Positions 22,507 to 35,000 of a stretch of DNA of 64,000 bases are shown here, piece after piece. The stretch is from Monilinia fructicola. Lineage: Eukaryota > Ascomycota > Leotiomycetes > Helotiales > Sclerotiniaceae. The position numbers were made by a program, and so were the translations under genes. The stretch is from contig VICG01000016.1 in NCBI GenBank assembly GCA_008692225.1, positions 1,012,001 through 1,076,000 of the forward strand, given 5' to 3'. Every line of letters begins with the position of its first letter. Position 1 is the first letter of the stretch. The notes beneath the pieces were generated by a model that searched no databases, had not been told where the DNA came from, and saw nothing but the letters and a program-made list of their open reading frames with translations.

Positions 22507-25402
22507 CTTGATGGATGGATTGTTTGCTCGTTTATTTGCCGAGGAGATATCTGTGATGGCAAATCTGAAGTCTCTTGTACGTTTGAATATTTGTTTGTTC
22601 AAATACTCCTTGTTTTCACAGCACTAGAATGAAGATATAAATGTCAGGGGCCGCATCTTATTCGCAAAAGCACCTACAGCCAAGGATATAAGTGTACTTA
22701 CCAAAACTTTTAATCTTTTCCCGTCGAAGAGTGCACACAACGTAAGACGGGATCTGTCGAAGCTCCGCAAGCGGAAATCTATTCACTCTTTTAAGGAGTG
22801 CTGGAGAGATAATTCAGATGATATCGCAACTGCAAATGAGGAAATAACGAAGCTACTCCCCAGTCACTCAAGAGTCAATATGATTCAATATGAATCTGGA
22901 ACTGACTAGAATTCCGATAAAGTCAAAGGGAAGGAATAGATGTCACGGAAACTGTCATCCAAACAAAGAAAGAATCTCATATGGAGGATCACCCGGGGGT
23001 ACACAGAACTCATCAAACGAAAATATGCTCAATCGACTTTAATCAAAAATAATCTTGGAATATCAAGTATTTCAATTTCAGATACTAATCTTGATATATA
23101 TCAAATTTTATAAAATTACTTATTCTTATCAAAAATATACATAATGAATATCCATTACCTAGGTAATCTTGGAATACCTAGGTACATATTGAACGCAAAA
23201 TTGCATTACGATATATCCATATATACAGTAGTTCTAGTTTTACTCGAGTGGATATCAACCCTTTGACGTTTTATGAGTCTATCCATGCATCCATTGGTGG
23301 ATTATAAGGAGGCATAGGTAGATTAACCATTAGAACTAAGGTCAATTGATTCGCGAAAAAGCAACGCGTAGGCCCGTGACTTTTCCTTCTTTGGTTGCGA
23401 ACATATGCACACTGCCTATGTTACCAATCAACTAATTGCTGAATATGACATCTAATCTCAACTTGGGACGAATATCTGATGGATGTCCTTTAGGTAACCA
23501 ACACGCTCCTCTACAGAGCATGTGTATCCACCAATCTTGGGGATTAAAACGGAGGCAAACGCTACTTGGGTAGACTTCTAGTGACTACTTGGCGATATAT
23601 ATTAGTATTGACCAGTAAATCGCATTGTAAACTAGAGACTGTTTTCAGTGCTCAGGAGAATCATGGGATGACATATTTCATGGTCCAAGTACTCATTATT
23701 CTTTTCTGGTTGTCAATCCGCTGTTCTTGGGGCTTTCTGAAAACGACAAAGTCTTGAATCGCTTGTTTAGACTTTTGTGATGCTGAAGCGGAACTAGGGG
23801 CGACTGGCGAAAAGGGTGTTGTTTTTTTCTTAGGGCTTGCTCTTGCGGAGCGTCAGCGGATGAGTATCATGTAATTGCGGTGCAACGAAGGAAATATAGA
23901 AGGGGGAGAATGGCACAGGCCTGCTTTAAGCTAGAGCTCTTGGCTGATGGCTTCATCATCATTGATGAGATTTCTACATGATCAACTACATGGAAAAAGC
24001 ATTTTCGATACTAAGGACTAACTTCAATCCATTTCCTCTTCTTAATCTCGGTATTAACTTCATTGATCCTGAGCAAGTGTTGTCTACTGATGATTGTAGA
24101 ATTGATCTGAACTTGAAACAGTAAAACACTCGACTGAACATATATCCATCGTATGAACTATTCTAAATTATTAACATCCTACAAATGGAACGCTTCCAAA
24201 ATCATCCATACCCTTAGGGTATAACAGCGTCAGTCATTTTCAGTCTTCTAGTGGACCAACTCAAGATCCGACTTGTCGGTATGTTAATTTAAACAACGAC
24301 AAGTCAAGAATAACTTACAACACAGATGTAAATACATGGATAAATCATAGCTGAGCCGGTTCTCCAGAGCTAGAGATTGAACTTGCTAGCTTTAGGCTTT
24401 GAAGATATGGAGACATGTGTTTACGTCATCTTGTACACCAAGGGCTCACCCGTTAGACATAATACTATCGACTTCAGCTCAACTCAATTTTCGTGTATAA
24501 TTCCATCGAGAGTACGAGGTATCATCGGGGAACTTAAGCTTCTCACAGTTGAAATGCATCATTCCAGGTAGGCCCACAGCAGTAGTTGCCAATATCGCAC
24601 ATATCCATCTCAGATCCATTACCCGCCTCAGAAATAGTGGTTGCCTCCATGGATTGGCTCATCCATGCTAATATGATCTTGAAGTTTCGATTCATCGAAG
24701 GGAATTCCCAGACCAATTGTATGGCTGCTTCGACTCTGCAAGACAGCTGTCGCAGGTTAATACTCTCGCGAAGGCATTCTAGTCAGGCATCCCATGGCGC
24801 TTTCCATTCTTAATTCTAACCACAGGCAATCAGATGGTCCTTCAGTCTTTGATAGTTGATGGCGCTTTTTGTTTAATGCCCCCTTCGAACTGCATTCATT
24901 ATTCGAGATTCATAAAGATCGTAGAACAGCGCCGATTTCTGAGGTCATTGAGGGCTCCACGAACGCTCTCGTGGTAGCTCGCCATTGCTCCGAAATGCGC
25001 CCAACTTAATCATCGCAGTATGTGTCTGGGACCAATCAGGTTCTTGTTCTTGGTCTTGTTCTTGTATTTAAGTTCCACATGGGAAGGCAACGTAATGCAA
25101 TTTCTTCAAGACAAGCGCGAGATTCTTCGTCTTGTGATACAATAGGCAGGTGCAGCAAAATAGGACAAGTTAGCGCATTCAAAAGCATCCATAAACTGGA
25201 GGATAGTCACTCCGAAATTCTCGACCACAATCTCTACAACGAACCTGGTTTGCTTGCTGCAGAGATCACCCAGATTCTATTTTCCATTCAACTGGTTTCA
25301 TAAATACCCAGTCTCTCACCAAGATCATCAAGTTCCTGCAATCTTTTGAGCATCTTACAACAGGGAGGTTACAAGGAAAATCAACACAAACAAGACATCA
25401 AG
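22507..25402. other. Gene-poor region with one unassigned open stretch
   Basis: A locally AT-rich block lies at 23020-23260 with two CCTAGGTA-containing segments. Fragmentary open stretches near 24377, 24586 and 25022 have no recognisable domain. The last 100 bases should hold the promoter and 5' leader of the following gene. Confidence 0.45.
22628..22909 (+). other. Unassigned 93-codon open stretch
   Basis: It is open between TAG 22625 and TAG 22907 and reads, for example, KAPTAKDISVLTKTFNLFP and later RRDLSKLRKRKSIHSFKECW. Composition is protein-like, but there is no ATG start and no matching splice partners. It could be an exon remnant of a decayed gene. No family is recognised. Confidence 0.2.
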
Positions 25403-26339
25403 ATGTAAGTGATCACATATTTTTCATTCATACCATACTATTTGAAGATAACTCCATGCGTAAGGCCATCAATTGGGGTAGGGTAGCCTTTAGTCTCAAG
25501 ATCGATGGGGGGGCTACTTCACTGAACAAGTGATCCAGTCAGGCATTTTACCTCGACATTCTATTATCCCTGTGATAATTGACGAGTTTTTCCCTTGCTG
25601 ATAATCCAAATGGTATAGGTCACCTCAGAAATCAAATCAGAATTTCCATAATGCTGCTCCTCAGACGGTTCTTCTGCAGGATCCACACTTAGGATTTCTT
25701 ATTGGCAATGCTCCGTCGCACAGGGTTCCTTTTTATGCGTACGACGTTGATGTACTATCAACCACTCCAGGTTCGTCAGCTAAGAATCACGGGAGACAGG
25801 AAATTTCCGGAAAGTTTGTAGGACAGGAAGATGAGATGTACAGAGTCTCGAGCGACCGCGAGGAAGATTCAGTTGCAATATCTCCAGATGTTGCGCATAG
25901 AAGGGAGCGCAAAAACACCAAGCCTACTTTAAGCAAAGGTATTATCCAAGGTGAGATGACGAGTCATCACACAGGAGACGATATCGACGAAATCGAATCG
26001 GCGCCTTTGATCAAACCTGCCTCCCCTTTCATCAATCAAACTAATGATCCAGCGCCAACATTACCAGACATGGAACCCGAAATCGAATCTGGAACTACTC
26101 CCTTACCACTCATCATCCCCATGCCCTCAATGGCTCCCGCAGAGTTTGCTCTCTTCTCGGAGACACCATTGTCAATAAATAGACGACGATACCTCCGTGG
26201 AGCAGACTCAACTGATCCCACCATGTCAGGAGGTCTCGGACCGTCCGATTCCGCCGATGTGGAACTGGGAGGACCCGACTTCTTGGTGTGCGATGCGGCG
26301 TTCGATGCAGTCTACGACGCAAACGACGATGTTGCCTAG
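25403..26339 (+). CDS. Hypothetical acidic protein; start codon split by an intron
   Basis: The best model has AT at 25403-25404, a 214-bp intron 25405-25618 (GTAAGT...TATAG), then G TCA CCT CAG, so the initiator ATG is assembled by splicing. The protein is 240 residues: MSPQKSNQNFHNAAPQTV, LGFLIGNAPSHRVPFYAYDVD, then a long Ser/Pro/Asp/Glu-rich disordered region ending in DAAFDAVYDANDDVA. Without the intron the first ATG in frame is 25836, which would discard about 70 well-formed codons. No signal peptide, membrane segment or known domain is seen. Function unknown. Confidence 0.6.
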
Positions 26340-26724
26340 CAGCGGCGGGATTTTTGGCACGGCGAAATTACACGTTAGGATAGCTGATGGGGGGACGGTT
26401 TCCGTGGACGGCTTCGTATGACAGCTAAAGGATTGAACGTGGGGCGTCCAAATCCCCCCCACATGTTTTGTTCTCGAGGTTTCTAGCTATAGGTAGATAG
26501 TAAGATGCCTTCTGCAGATACTCACCCGTAGAAATACATCTCGAGCGTCACACCCATCAAATCCTCCATCACACCTAAAGTCCAAACCTGCACTGTCCAA
26601 CGAGCCCATCCTATCTGATGTCCTACTTCAATCCGTCCTTTGATAAAAAAGCAAATATATACCAAAAAAATGATACTAAATTTAGTATTAAAATTTTTTT
26701 CAGAGAAAATGAAGTTAATATCAC

Positions 26725-26774
26725 TCGGAGTCGGGAGTCGGGAGTCGGGAGTCGGGAGTCGGGAGTCGGGAGTT
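26725..26774 (+). repeat. (GGGAGTC)n heptanucleotide repeat
   Basis: Seven consecutive near-perfect units of GTCGGGA. Confidence 0.9.
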
Positions 26775-27236
26775 CGCTGGATCTTCCTATCCTTCGATAT
26801 CACAGGCGCTTCATGTCTCTCTCTGCCTTTCCCCAAAGCATGCCAGCTATCCTTTGCCCTTGCACATCCACGCAAACCCACCAAGCGGTTCCCGCCACGC
26901 GCCCCGCACGCTCTCGGGACACCGGAGCCGCGCGGAGAATCGTAGAGGCGTCGCTTTTCTAGAGTGTGGCTAGCTATAGGGGGGGATGTCGATCGTTGGG
27001 GGCACGGCGGGCTGAATCTTGGGGAATGAGGGATGTGGCACGGCATGGCATGGCGTGCAGATTGCCGACGAGCAAAGATGGTCCCGATGCTGCGTGGGAT
27101 TTTCGTGGAGGTTGGGCGCTGGGGCGTCGTGTTTGGTTGCGCTCGTGGCGCATGCATCGATGTAGTGGTGAAGGATGATGGCGCGCATGCATCATGATCA
27201 GACGCCGGCGCCGTGTTTGCTGCGCGGTGCCGGTGC

Positions 27237-27275
27237 AGGGGAAAGGGAAAGGGAAAGGGAAAGGGAAAGGGAAAT
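27237..27275 (+). repeat. (GGGAAA)n hexanucleotide repeat
   Basis: Six units of GGGAAA. The minus-strand frame through it reads Phe-Pro repeats. Confidence 0.9.
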
Positions 27276-27740
27276 TTTACGTTGCCGAGGAGGCCCAAAT
27301 TGTTCTGTATCATGGTTCGCTCGCGCGACCTCGGTTTCATGGTTGATTAGTTCAGGATGTGGAGGTTTTGAGTGTGCTGCATCTATTTGCAAGTCATGTC
27401 ATCTTGCATCACGTGGGTGATGGAAAGATTCCAGGAAATTTTGCCAGTCTTCAGAACTATAATGGAGATCATGGTCGTGACCATGGTCACCTGGGTGACG
27501 CTCCGCTGGCCCTCCGGGGGCCACTGCCGTGGTGGCGGATTGATTGCTGTTGTAGAAAGAAGATGTATCTTCAACATTGATACTTCGAGCGTGGCGAGGT
27601 ATGAGAGTTGGGGGGTCTACCTTGTAAATGCATCGATCTATGAAGCTATAATCTATCCTATCGCATAGATTTCTAGTGTATGGCATATTGTATATTACAA
27701 TGGGATTTCCCTCTAATCACTAACCATGATACCTGTGACG

Positions 27741-28725
27741 CTAGTCCTTTCCTCCTCGTCTTCCCGCAACGTCCTCAATAACCCTTTCTAACCACCACGC
27801 ATGAATCCTCGCATCGCCCGTTAATTCTGGGTGAAAGGAGGTTCCGAATACATTTGCTTGGCGTACGGCTACTATGTCGCCTGTTTCTGCATCGAGGTTG
27901 AGTTCGGCTTTGGTGCTGGGTCGAGGATGGAGGATGTGCGGCCAGGGAGTGTGGCGAGAATTTCGACGGGGGTGTTGGGGCGGGTGGCGGTGTTGGGGAT
28001 GGTGGGTGCGGTGATTGTGGGTGAGGAGGAGGTGCTGGGGGCTTGCGGGCTTGCGAGGAGTTGCTCCACGATGGGCGCTCGGATAAAGATTGCGGGGAAA
28101 GGGGAAGGCGAGGATTCAGCGTTGGGGATAGGGATGAGAGAAAGGGGAGATTTAGGTCGGCCGAGAATGATTCCACTTGACGACCGAAGTGGTTACGGTT
28201 AACTCGTACGTCGAGACCTCCGATTAGTTCTTGGCCGCCTGCCTTGGTGCGGTTGGCGGATTCGGAGAGGAGGATTAGACCGGCGCAAGTTCCCCATGTT
28301 GGGCGACGGTGGACTCTAGAGTGGTGTTAGTAGATCTTTTATGAGCCTTTTCTGGATTGTATATGTGTGTGTGTGTGTGTTCGTGAGTATTGAAAGAACA
28401 TCCACCAGGAAAAATCATGTGAGCGGATGACTCACTTAACAAAATCTCTCAAAGGTTCAAGGAGTCCTGATCTTTGGGCTACGAGTGAAATGGCTGTACT
28501 TTCACCACCGGGTATGATGAGCGCATCGCATGAATCAAGCTCGGATTCAGTTCGCACCTCGATAAAGTGATATTTTATATCGAGGTCATGTGTTTGATGT
28601 GATGTAGTTTGGAACTTGGTGGCGAGGATCTGACTGGCTGAACGTAGAAGTTGAATATGTTCGTTGAATGCACCTTGAAGAGCTAATACTCCTATGGTGA
28701 CGGTAAATGAGGGGAAGTTTGCCAT
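27741..28725 (-). CDS. PDX2: Pyridoxal 5'-phosphate synthase glutaminase subunit, PdxT/SNO family (frameshifted)
   Basis: The glutamine amidotransferase subunit releases ammonia from glutamine for the PDX1/SNZ synthase in vitamin B6 synthesis, acting as a cytosolic complex. Exon 1 is 28725-28436 and exon 2 is 28315-27741, with a 120-bp intron. Family landmarks in order: [27 protein letters not shown] (the GGES motif), [18 protein letters not shown] with the catalytic Cys, [40 protein letters not shown], and [18 protein letters not shown] with the catalytic His-Glu. The full length would be about 288 residues. Two frame changes, each equivalent to one missing base, occur near 28125-28147 and near 27905-27935. 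Conserved motifs lie on both sides of each. Because all catalytic motifs are intact, sequencing error seems likelier than gene decay. Confidence 0.85.
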
Positions 28726-28855
28726 ATTAATGAATATCGATCGGATGGCCGGGGATGTGAAGGGATATCTTGATTGGGAAAAGATGAAGATTTTGAAGAT
28801 ATCATGGATAATTATATAAAATATATGGATGTGTTTATATAATAAGCCTACCTAG

Positions 28856-29110
28856 TACTTGGCGTTGTTTTGGGTCAATGCCAGGCTAGAAATTAACTGA
28901 AAACGGAACTTATTTTAAAAAATTATAATAAATTAACAAATCAATTAAAAATTGTAAATAATGCTTTATAGTATTATTGAGTTAAAAAATAAACGTTTAG
29001 TATGTTTAGATTCTTAAAAATGAAAGTTTTATAATATATAAAAAAGAATTTAAAAGATGTACTATTTTGTAGATTTTTAGCCCGGCATTGACCCAAAACA
29101 ACGCCAAGTA
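28856..29110 (+). mobile_element. MITE copy 2, TIR element flanked by TA
   Basis: A 251-bp homologue of the element at 11437-11693. It has the same termini (CTTGGCGTTGTTTTGGGTCA and its complement) and TA at both borders (28856-28857, 29109-29110). Internal AT-rich sequence, including the AATGCTTTATAGTATTATT segment, aligns over the whole length with scattered substitutions. It sits about 130 bp upstream of the PDX2 start codon, so it may overlap that promoter. No transposase is encoded. Confidence 0.85.
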
Positions 29111-29214
29111 TATAAAACTAATTGTATGTAAGGTTACCTAGTAAATATATAACCTTGTTACTTGGTAGATAACAATTTAACTTTTCCTATGATTTGAATA
29201 CTTAAGGTTAATTA

Positions 29215-29545
29215 TATTTCTTTGATATTTAATTATTTAATTACTAAGTTATATTTAATTAATTTAATTATTTAATTATTTAATTATTTAATTATTTAAT
29301 TATTTAATTATTTAATTATTTAATTATTTAATTATTTAATTATTTAATTATTTAATTATTTAATTATTTATTATTTTTATTTTATTATTTTATTATTTTA
29401 TTATTTTATTATTTTATTATTTTATTATTTTATTATTTTATTATTTTATTATTTATTATTTTATTATTTTATTATTTTATTTTTATTTTATTATTTTATT
29501 ATTTTATTATTTTATTATTTTATTATTTTTATTATTTTATTATTT
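29215..29545 (+). repeat. Long (AATTATTT)/(TTATT) microsatellite
   Basis: About 330 bp of pure A/T: first TTAATTAT units to about 29368, then TTATT units. It begins about 105 bp after MITE copy 2. Confidence 0.9.
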
Positions 29546-29760
29546 TTTATTCTTTAATTACTTAATTACTTAATTATCTATTATACTAATTATTAACTCA
29601 TAATTAGGATCGAATCTCATCGGAAGTGCTCGAGTATCTTAGAATTAATTATTGATTGATGAATAAATGCCAAGGAAATGATAATCATATTCTTCAAGCA
29701 ATAAACACACACCTTCATTCCCAAATTGATATCAATTCATCATCATCCATGGATACAGTA

Positions 29761-29796
29761 CCACACTAACCACACTAACCACACTAACCACACTAC
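29761..29796 (+). repeat. (CCACACTAA)n repeat
   Basis: Four units of a 9-bp motif, noncoding. Confidence 0.85.
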
Positions 29797-29987
29797 TACC
29801 TACCTACCCACTACTACCCCAACCCAAATTCAATCACCGCACACGCTAATAATATGATCAGCAGGGTAAACAATAACCTTATTTATGATTGGACGAATAA
29901 TAAATATTGATTTCAATTATGTAAACCAATGAAAATTGCAATCCTCAACCATTTCTTTTTCCTTTCCTTTCCTTTCCACCCTTCACT

Positions 29988-30064
29988 TGAACTTCACTTG
30001 AACTTCACTTGAACTTCACTCAAACTTCACTCAAACTTCACTTGAACTTCACTCAAACTTCACT
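29988..30064 (+). repeat. (CTTCACTTGAA)n repeat
   Basis: Seven units of an 11-bp motif alternating CTTCACTTGAA and CTTCACTCAAA, in the upstream region of the acyltransferase gene. Confidence 0.85.
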
Positions 30065-30410
30065 TCTTCTTCCCCTCATTCTCTTAACTTAATACGTATA
30101 GTACGCCAGCTAGCTTATGTATTAGCTTATGTTACTCTCCTTCCCTCCTTGAGAGGGGTCGTTTGAATAATCAGTCAATCAATCCAATCAATCCCATCAA
30201 CCACCCAATCACCCAATCACCCATCATTCATTCCCAAGGATTATTATAGCTTGCAAGGCTTAACATTGTAAACAGACCAGCTTTAGTACTGTATTTACTT
30301 ACCTAGTACCTATTACCTACTTGCTTACTTGACCAACTAAGGTTAAAGCTTTACCTACCTCACTCCTACCTCTACCTCTATATTCCCCTCCCACCAACCC
30401 ACTCTTCAAA

Positions 30411-31404
30411 ATGTTCGCTCTTCTCTCCTACGCCTCGAACCTCTCACTAATCTACATCATCCTCACCATATCCCTCTACATGCTCTCCCCAATCCTTCCC
30501 ATCGCCGGCTTCTTCGCCCGTCTCCTCGCAGGCTACATTTCCCTCGTCATCTGCGCCTGCTACGGCGTCTACATATCCATCCTCCTCCGCGTCGTGGGAA
30601 ACTACCGCATCTCCCAATGGGCCGTGGCCCGCTCCTTCAAATGGATGATGTGGCTGACCACCGGCGTAACCTTCGTGGTCGAGGACCCCCACAACTATCT
30701 CGGCACACGCGCGCCCCGCAGTCTTCATCGGTAACCATCAAACCGAACTCGATGTTCTCATGCTCGGCTGCATCTTCCCGCGATATTGTTCGGTGACGGC
30801 CAAGAAGAGTTTGAAGAATGTCCCGTTCCTCGGTTGGTTTATGAGTTTGAGCGGGACCGTGTTCATCGATCGGGGCAATGCGAAGGATGCGCGACAGGCC
30901 ATGGCGGGCGCCGCCACAGAGATTCGAGACGAGAAGCAGAGCGTGTACATGTTTCCAGAGGGAACGAGAAGTTATGCAAAGGAGCCCACGTTGCTGCCGT
31001 TTAAGAAGGGCGCCTTTCATTTGGCGGTTCAGGCTGGCGTCCCAATCGTGCCGGTTGTGGTGGCTTGCTACAGTGATGTCTTGCATGTGCAGAGTTGGAG
31101 GTTTAGGTCGGGGAAGATACCAGTCAAGGGTAGGTTTTGTCCTTCTCATCACTTGATCGGCAGAGATTTGAGGGCAGGCGCTAATCTTGAAAATTCCACA
31201 GTGCTGAAACCCATTGAGACGAAGAATCTTACCTCGGCGGATGTGGAAGATCTCACGAGAGATACGAGAGAATTGATGTTTGAAGGAATTGGTAGCTTTG
31301 ACTTCGAAGAAAGAGGAGAGCCAATTGCTATTCCAGCACAAAACCCAAATGGGGCCGTGAAAGCTACCGGTGTGGAAGCACGAGTGGAGCACCATATACT
31401 GTGA
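30411..31404 (+). CDS. SLC1: 1-acyl-sn-glycerol-3-phosphate acyltransferase (SLC1/PlsC family), one frameshift
   Basis: It acylates lysophosphatidic acid to phosphatidic acid at the ER or lipid-droplet membrane, a core step of glycerolipid synthesis. Two exons (30411-31129 and 31202-31404) encode 306 residues after allowance for one extra base, close to yeast Slc1. Hydrophobic segments fill the first ~60 residues. The NHx4D catalytic motif is NHQTELD, followed by FPRYCSVTAKKSLKNVPFLGW, the FIDRG block, FPEGTRS and PFKKGAFHLAVQAGVPIVPV. The frame breaks at CCCC 30714-30717, just before FIGNHQTELD. Removing one C gives TRAPAVFIGNHQ. The intron is 72 bp with GTAGGT. Family call very firm. Confidence 0.9.
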
Positions 31405-32066
31405 GAGCTATGTCATTTCGAAGAGATTACGCACGGGAGATGGATGGATGAGCGCCAAACCGGATGCTTTGCATGCGCCAGGGAAAATGCATACATATAT
31501 ATGCACGGAAAGGGGTCACGGAAAAGGGCCATGAAAAGGACAGGGAACGATAGAGACGGAAGGAAGCAGCCATGGAGCATGGGATATGGTATTCAGGGCC
31601 AAAGAATTTACCGAGCCCCCCCCCCCCCCCCCCAGCTTCAGCTATGAAGCGCTCGAGATCCTGCATCGCTTGGGTGTATATGGGCATGGAACATGAATGC
31701 AAAATTTCAAACGGTGATAGATACCCGGTAGAATTGGAACTTTTACGTTGATGGACGAATGGAAACTATTATGATCTTCTCACCGCACGCTTCGCGCAAC
31801 CGTGTACTTGATTTTGAATTGCATGCACCCTAGGTATCTGAACAGTGAGCGAGCTCTCGAGGGATCAGCACCCTCACCCCTCAAATGCTCCCCTTCCACA
31901 AACAAAATGCTGATATTCAGTCATGAAATCCTGATACTACAAACGCCCCCTATACCAGACCACGGTACGATCACCAACTCCAATGCGGCCATGCATGCCT
32001 CTATTCATTCCTTCATTACTTGAGCCAACAAACCCCACGCTATACCCTCGCATCACCCCACGCACC
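31405..32066. other. Convergent intergenic region with an 18-C homopolymer
   Basis: This is the 3' region between the acyltransferase and POL1 genes. It contains a run of 18 C at 31616-31633, hard to sequence, whose true length should not be trusted. No gene is seen. Confidence 0.6.
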
Positions 32067-35000
32067 TCACATGGCCGAGAAGCCCAACTTTCCAAAAAGA
32101 CTATCCATCGCGACCCATTGCCTCCCACACTTATCCAGATATCTCTCCACGACACTTTTCAGCGTGCGAATCTCGCCCGATTATGCTCGGCCAATGCGGA
32201 GACGAGTTCTGTGAGCGTGTTAGTTTTCTGTCGCGGGGGATCCAGGGAATGAAAATATGGATGGGAGGCTTACCTTTCTCCGTGCCCCCTCGCAGTAGCC
32301 TTCGCCTTATCCACGTCGAACAAGCTAGAAAAGTAGAGTAGTTGATTGTACATCATTTTTTCCGTATATTCGTAACGCATTTTGCCCATGCATCCTTGGG
32401 CGAGACCTTTGGGACCGAGACACCTATGTCCGTAGACACTCATTTGTCTCGTGCGATTTCCGCATGCCTGATCGTCACATACGAGCCAGCCTTCGTAGTA
32501 CTTACATGTTTCTTGACGGATTTGATGTTCGAGTTGGGTCATGATGGAAAGGATGGGAAGAGTGGTGCCGCAGCGACAGATGATACCGGATGGGGAGCAA
32601 TTTTCCGGACTGTTGAGGAGACCTTCAAATCCGAAGGTAGCTTTGCAGGATCGACAGCGAAGAGTGAGACGAGTGGAATCTTTGAAGCGGACCAGAGTCA
32701 TCAATCTGACTTTCGAGAGGATGAATCTCTGCATCGTTACTGCCTGACGGAGTTATTGTTGTTGATGCTATATTTGCGAGCATCTAGTCCGAGGCAATCC
32801 GCCAGACGTACTGTATCAGTTCCGGAAATATTTGCGCATAATCTCTCCACTGGAGGGAAAATCTGTTTATAGAGATACCATTCAACATCTGGCTTGAGAT
32901 TTGAATCACGTTTCATCACGTCCTGAGGTGTAAATGAACGTTTGGCGGCGTTCTCGGATGTTTTCCCTTCTTCCCGTTACTATGTAGGCGATGACATCAT
33001 CCTTTCGAACTTGTTTCCCCTTGGCTAGTTCCCGTAAAGCGACTTGAACTTGCGGCATGTTATCAGCATTAGGATAATCTTTTGGGTGCTTTTCCGAGCT
33101 TGGTATAAATTGTATACTTCTGAACGGGAATATTTCCTTCTCTCATTTTGGTTGAAATCTCCCGGAGATAGTCGTGAATTCGAGTAATAACAGCTTCTGC
33201 ATCATCGCCAGAAAGTATTTCATTCAAAAGTTGAGACGAAACCTCTTTTGACAAAATTGCAGTATTCACGGACGCTTCATGTCCAAACCCTTGACTTCCA
33301 TCTTATCAATAAACTTTCCATCAACTTGTACCAGGTTTATTGCTGCGTATTTCTTCTTTGCTTGAAGTAAGATACGTCGGAAAACATTGTCGATATCAAT
33401 TTCCAATAATTTATACCGGTTCATTGACAGATTTTTGAAGTCATTTCCAACGGCAAGGGCATCTTGAATATTATCGACATTGGCGTTGATCATGACTGAA
33501 TCAGTATCACCATAGATGACCTGTAAAGATTTACTCTCAGCCAAATCTTTAGTGCTTCGAAGAATCTCTCGACCTTTGTATGTTGTGAGAACTGCAAGTG
33601 GTCGAGCATAAAACCTAGACTTTGTTATATCCCAAACAACCATACATAGAGTTGGCAGTAAGTTTCAACGCCAATTGCTTGATATCCCAAGTTGCTAATT
33701 GTTCAGACGTAGCATGCTTATCTTTCATCAGACTTTTCACTTGTCGACGTCGACTTACAAGTGTAGCAATGAGTTTGGGTAATATACCTTGCTCTTGATC
33801 TGTTGGAACCTCTGGAACTCGGTCTTCATCATCGGACTGTAAACGTTAGTAAAATGTTGCTGTTCCCGAGAATGATAAACAAACCAAATTTAGCCTATCA
33901 ACTGTGGTAAAGCAAATATTGAACTCCTGAATGATACTAGGGTACAAGGAATTAAAATCCATGACGAGTACGAATTTATCATATAATCCTTTCTCTGGCT
34001 CAAATACTAGCCCTCCTTTATACTTATCTTTCTTCTTGACATCTCCACTTTCTTCATCAACATGCTCTTCTTCGACTTGCTGCTTGCCCTTAAAAACAGC
34101 CTTGTCAGGACAGATGTATTTATTGCGATGAAATTCATGTAATAAAATGTATTCATTCCGTTCAGCTCGAGTACCAGTAAGGGTTCTTGCCCAAGAGTTT
34201 CCGGCCAAGTTAGTGAGAACTTTAGTCAAAGGAAGCATTTTGTACTTTCAATGCAAGAGCCGCAATGAAGTATGTATCTGCTTCGCAATGGCTAACGTAA
34301 TCCATTAGTCCCTCATTAGTAGTAGCCCATGTCTTCAAAGCTGCCTCATTGTCGATTTCTCGACGATTTGTACCCGAAAGGTAAAGACTGCACATCTCTG
34401 TGAGAGTCCAAGATGTACATTTTGTCATGGTAGATTTGCCCATGTCATTGGCCAAATCACACATGAGGCGACCTGACATTAAGGTGCGCTCTGCAAAAAA
34501 GTTTCCCCCCATCTTTCCTATTGAAATGGGCCACTGGGTACGCCTCATACGACCGATACGTGACCACTGTGGAGTCTTTCTGGCCTGAAATCTACTCAAC
34601 AAAATGCTAAAGTCAACACCTTCCAATTGGTGGCCAACGAGAACATCAGGATCAACCAAGTCCAAACGAGCAAGAAAGAAACTCAAAATCTCATTCTCCT
34701 GCTTGGCCAGCTTGACAAGTCCTTTGGAGCGCTGTTTAACTATTCCTTCGAATCCTATGGGGAAGTGTGATCCGTTGGCCGCATAACAGTAAAGGTTTGG
34801 CAAGGTAACTTTTCTGGCGGAGTGGTATCGCTCAGTGAAACATTTTGATAGATTCTAGCACTGATTGCAAGAATTTCTTGCTTGTTCTCCTTAACGTTGA
34901 AAATAGTACGTAGAGCAATGCTCATTAGAGTCAAAGGTGGAGCTTCAAGGTTCTCAGACTCACTTATGGGAGTAATGGAATTTGGTTTTGGAACCTGGAC

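Larger units (their letters stand above)
26340..27740. other. Intergenic region with simple repeats, no supported gene
   Basis: GC is locally higher and both strands carry long stop-free stretches, but these run through GGGAGTC and GGGAAA repeats and have no domain. It lies between the 3' ends of two convergent genes. Confidence 0.5.
29111..30410. other. Divergent intergenic region with AT repeats
   Basis: After the second MITE come a long AT microsatellite, a CCACACTAA repeat and a CTTCACTTGAA repeat, then the leader of the acyltransferase gene (CTTCAAAATG at its start). No gene is seen. Confidence 0.55.

Noticed and set aside
26522..27340. 272-codon minus-strand open frame
   Set aside because: It runs through GGGAAA and GGGAGTC repeats, so it reads Phe-Pro and short-peptide repeats. 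It has no domain and overlaps equally open frames on the other strand.
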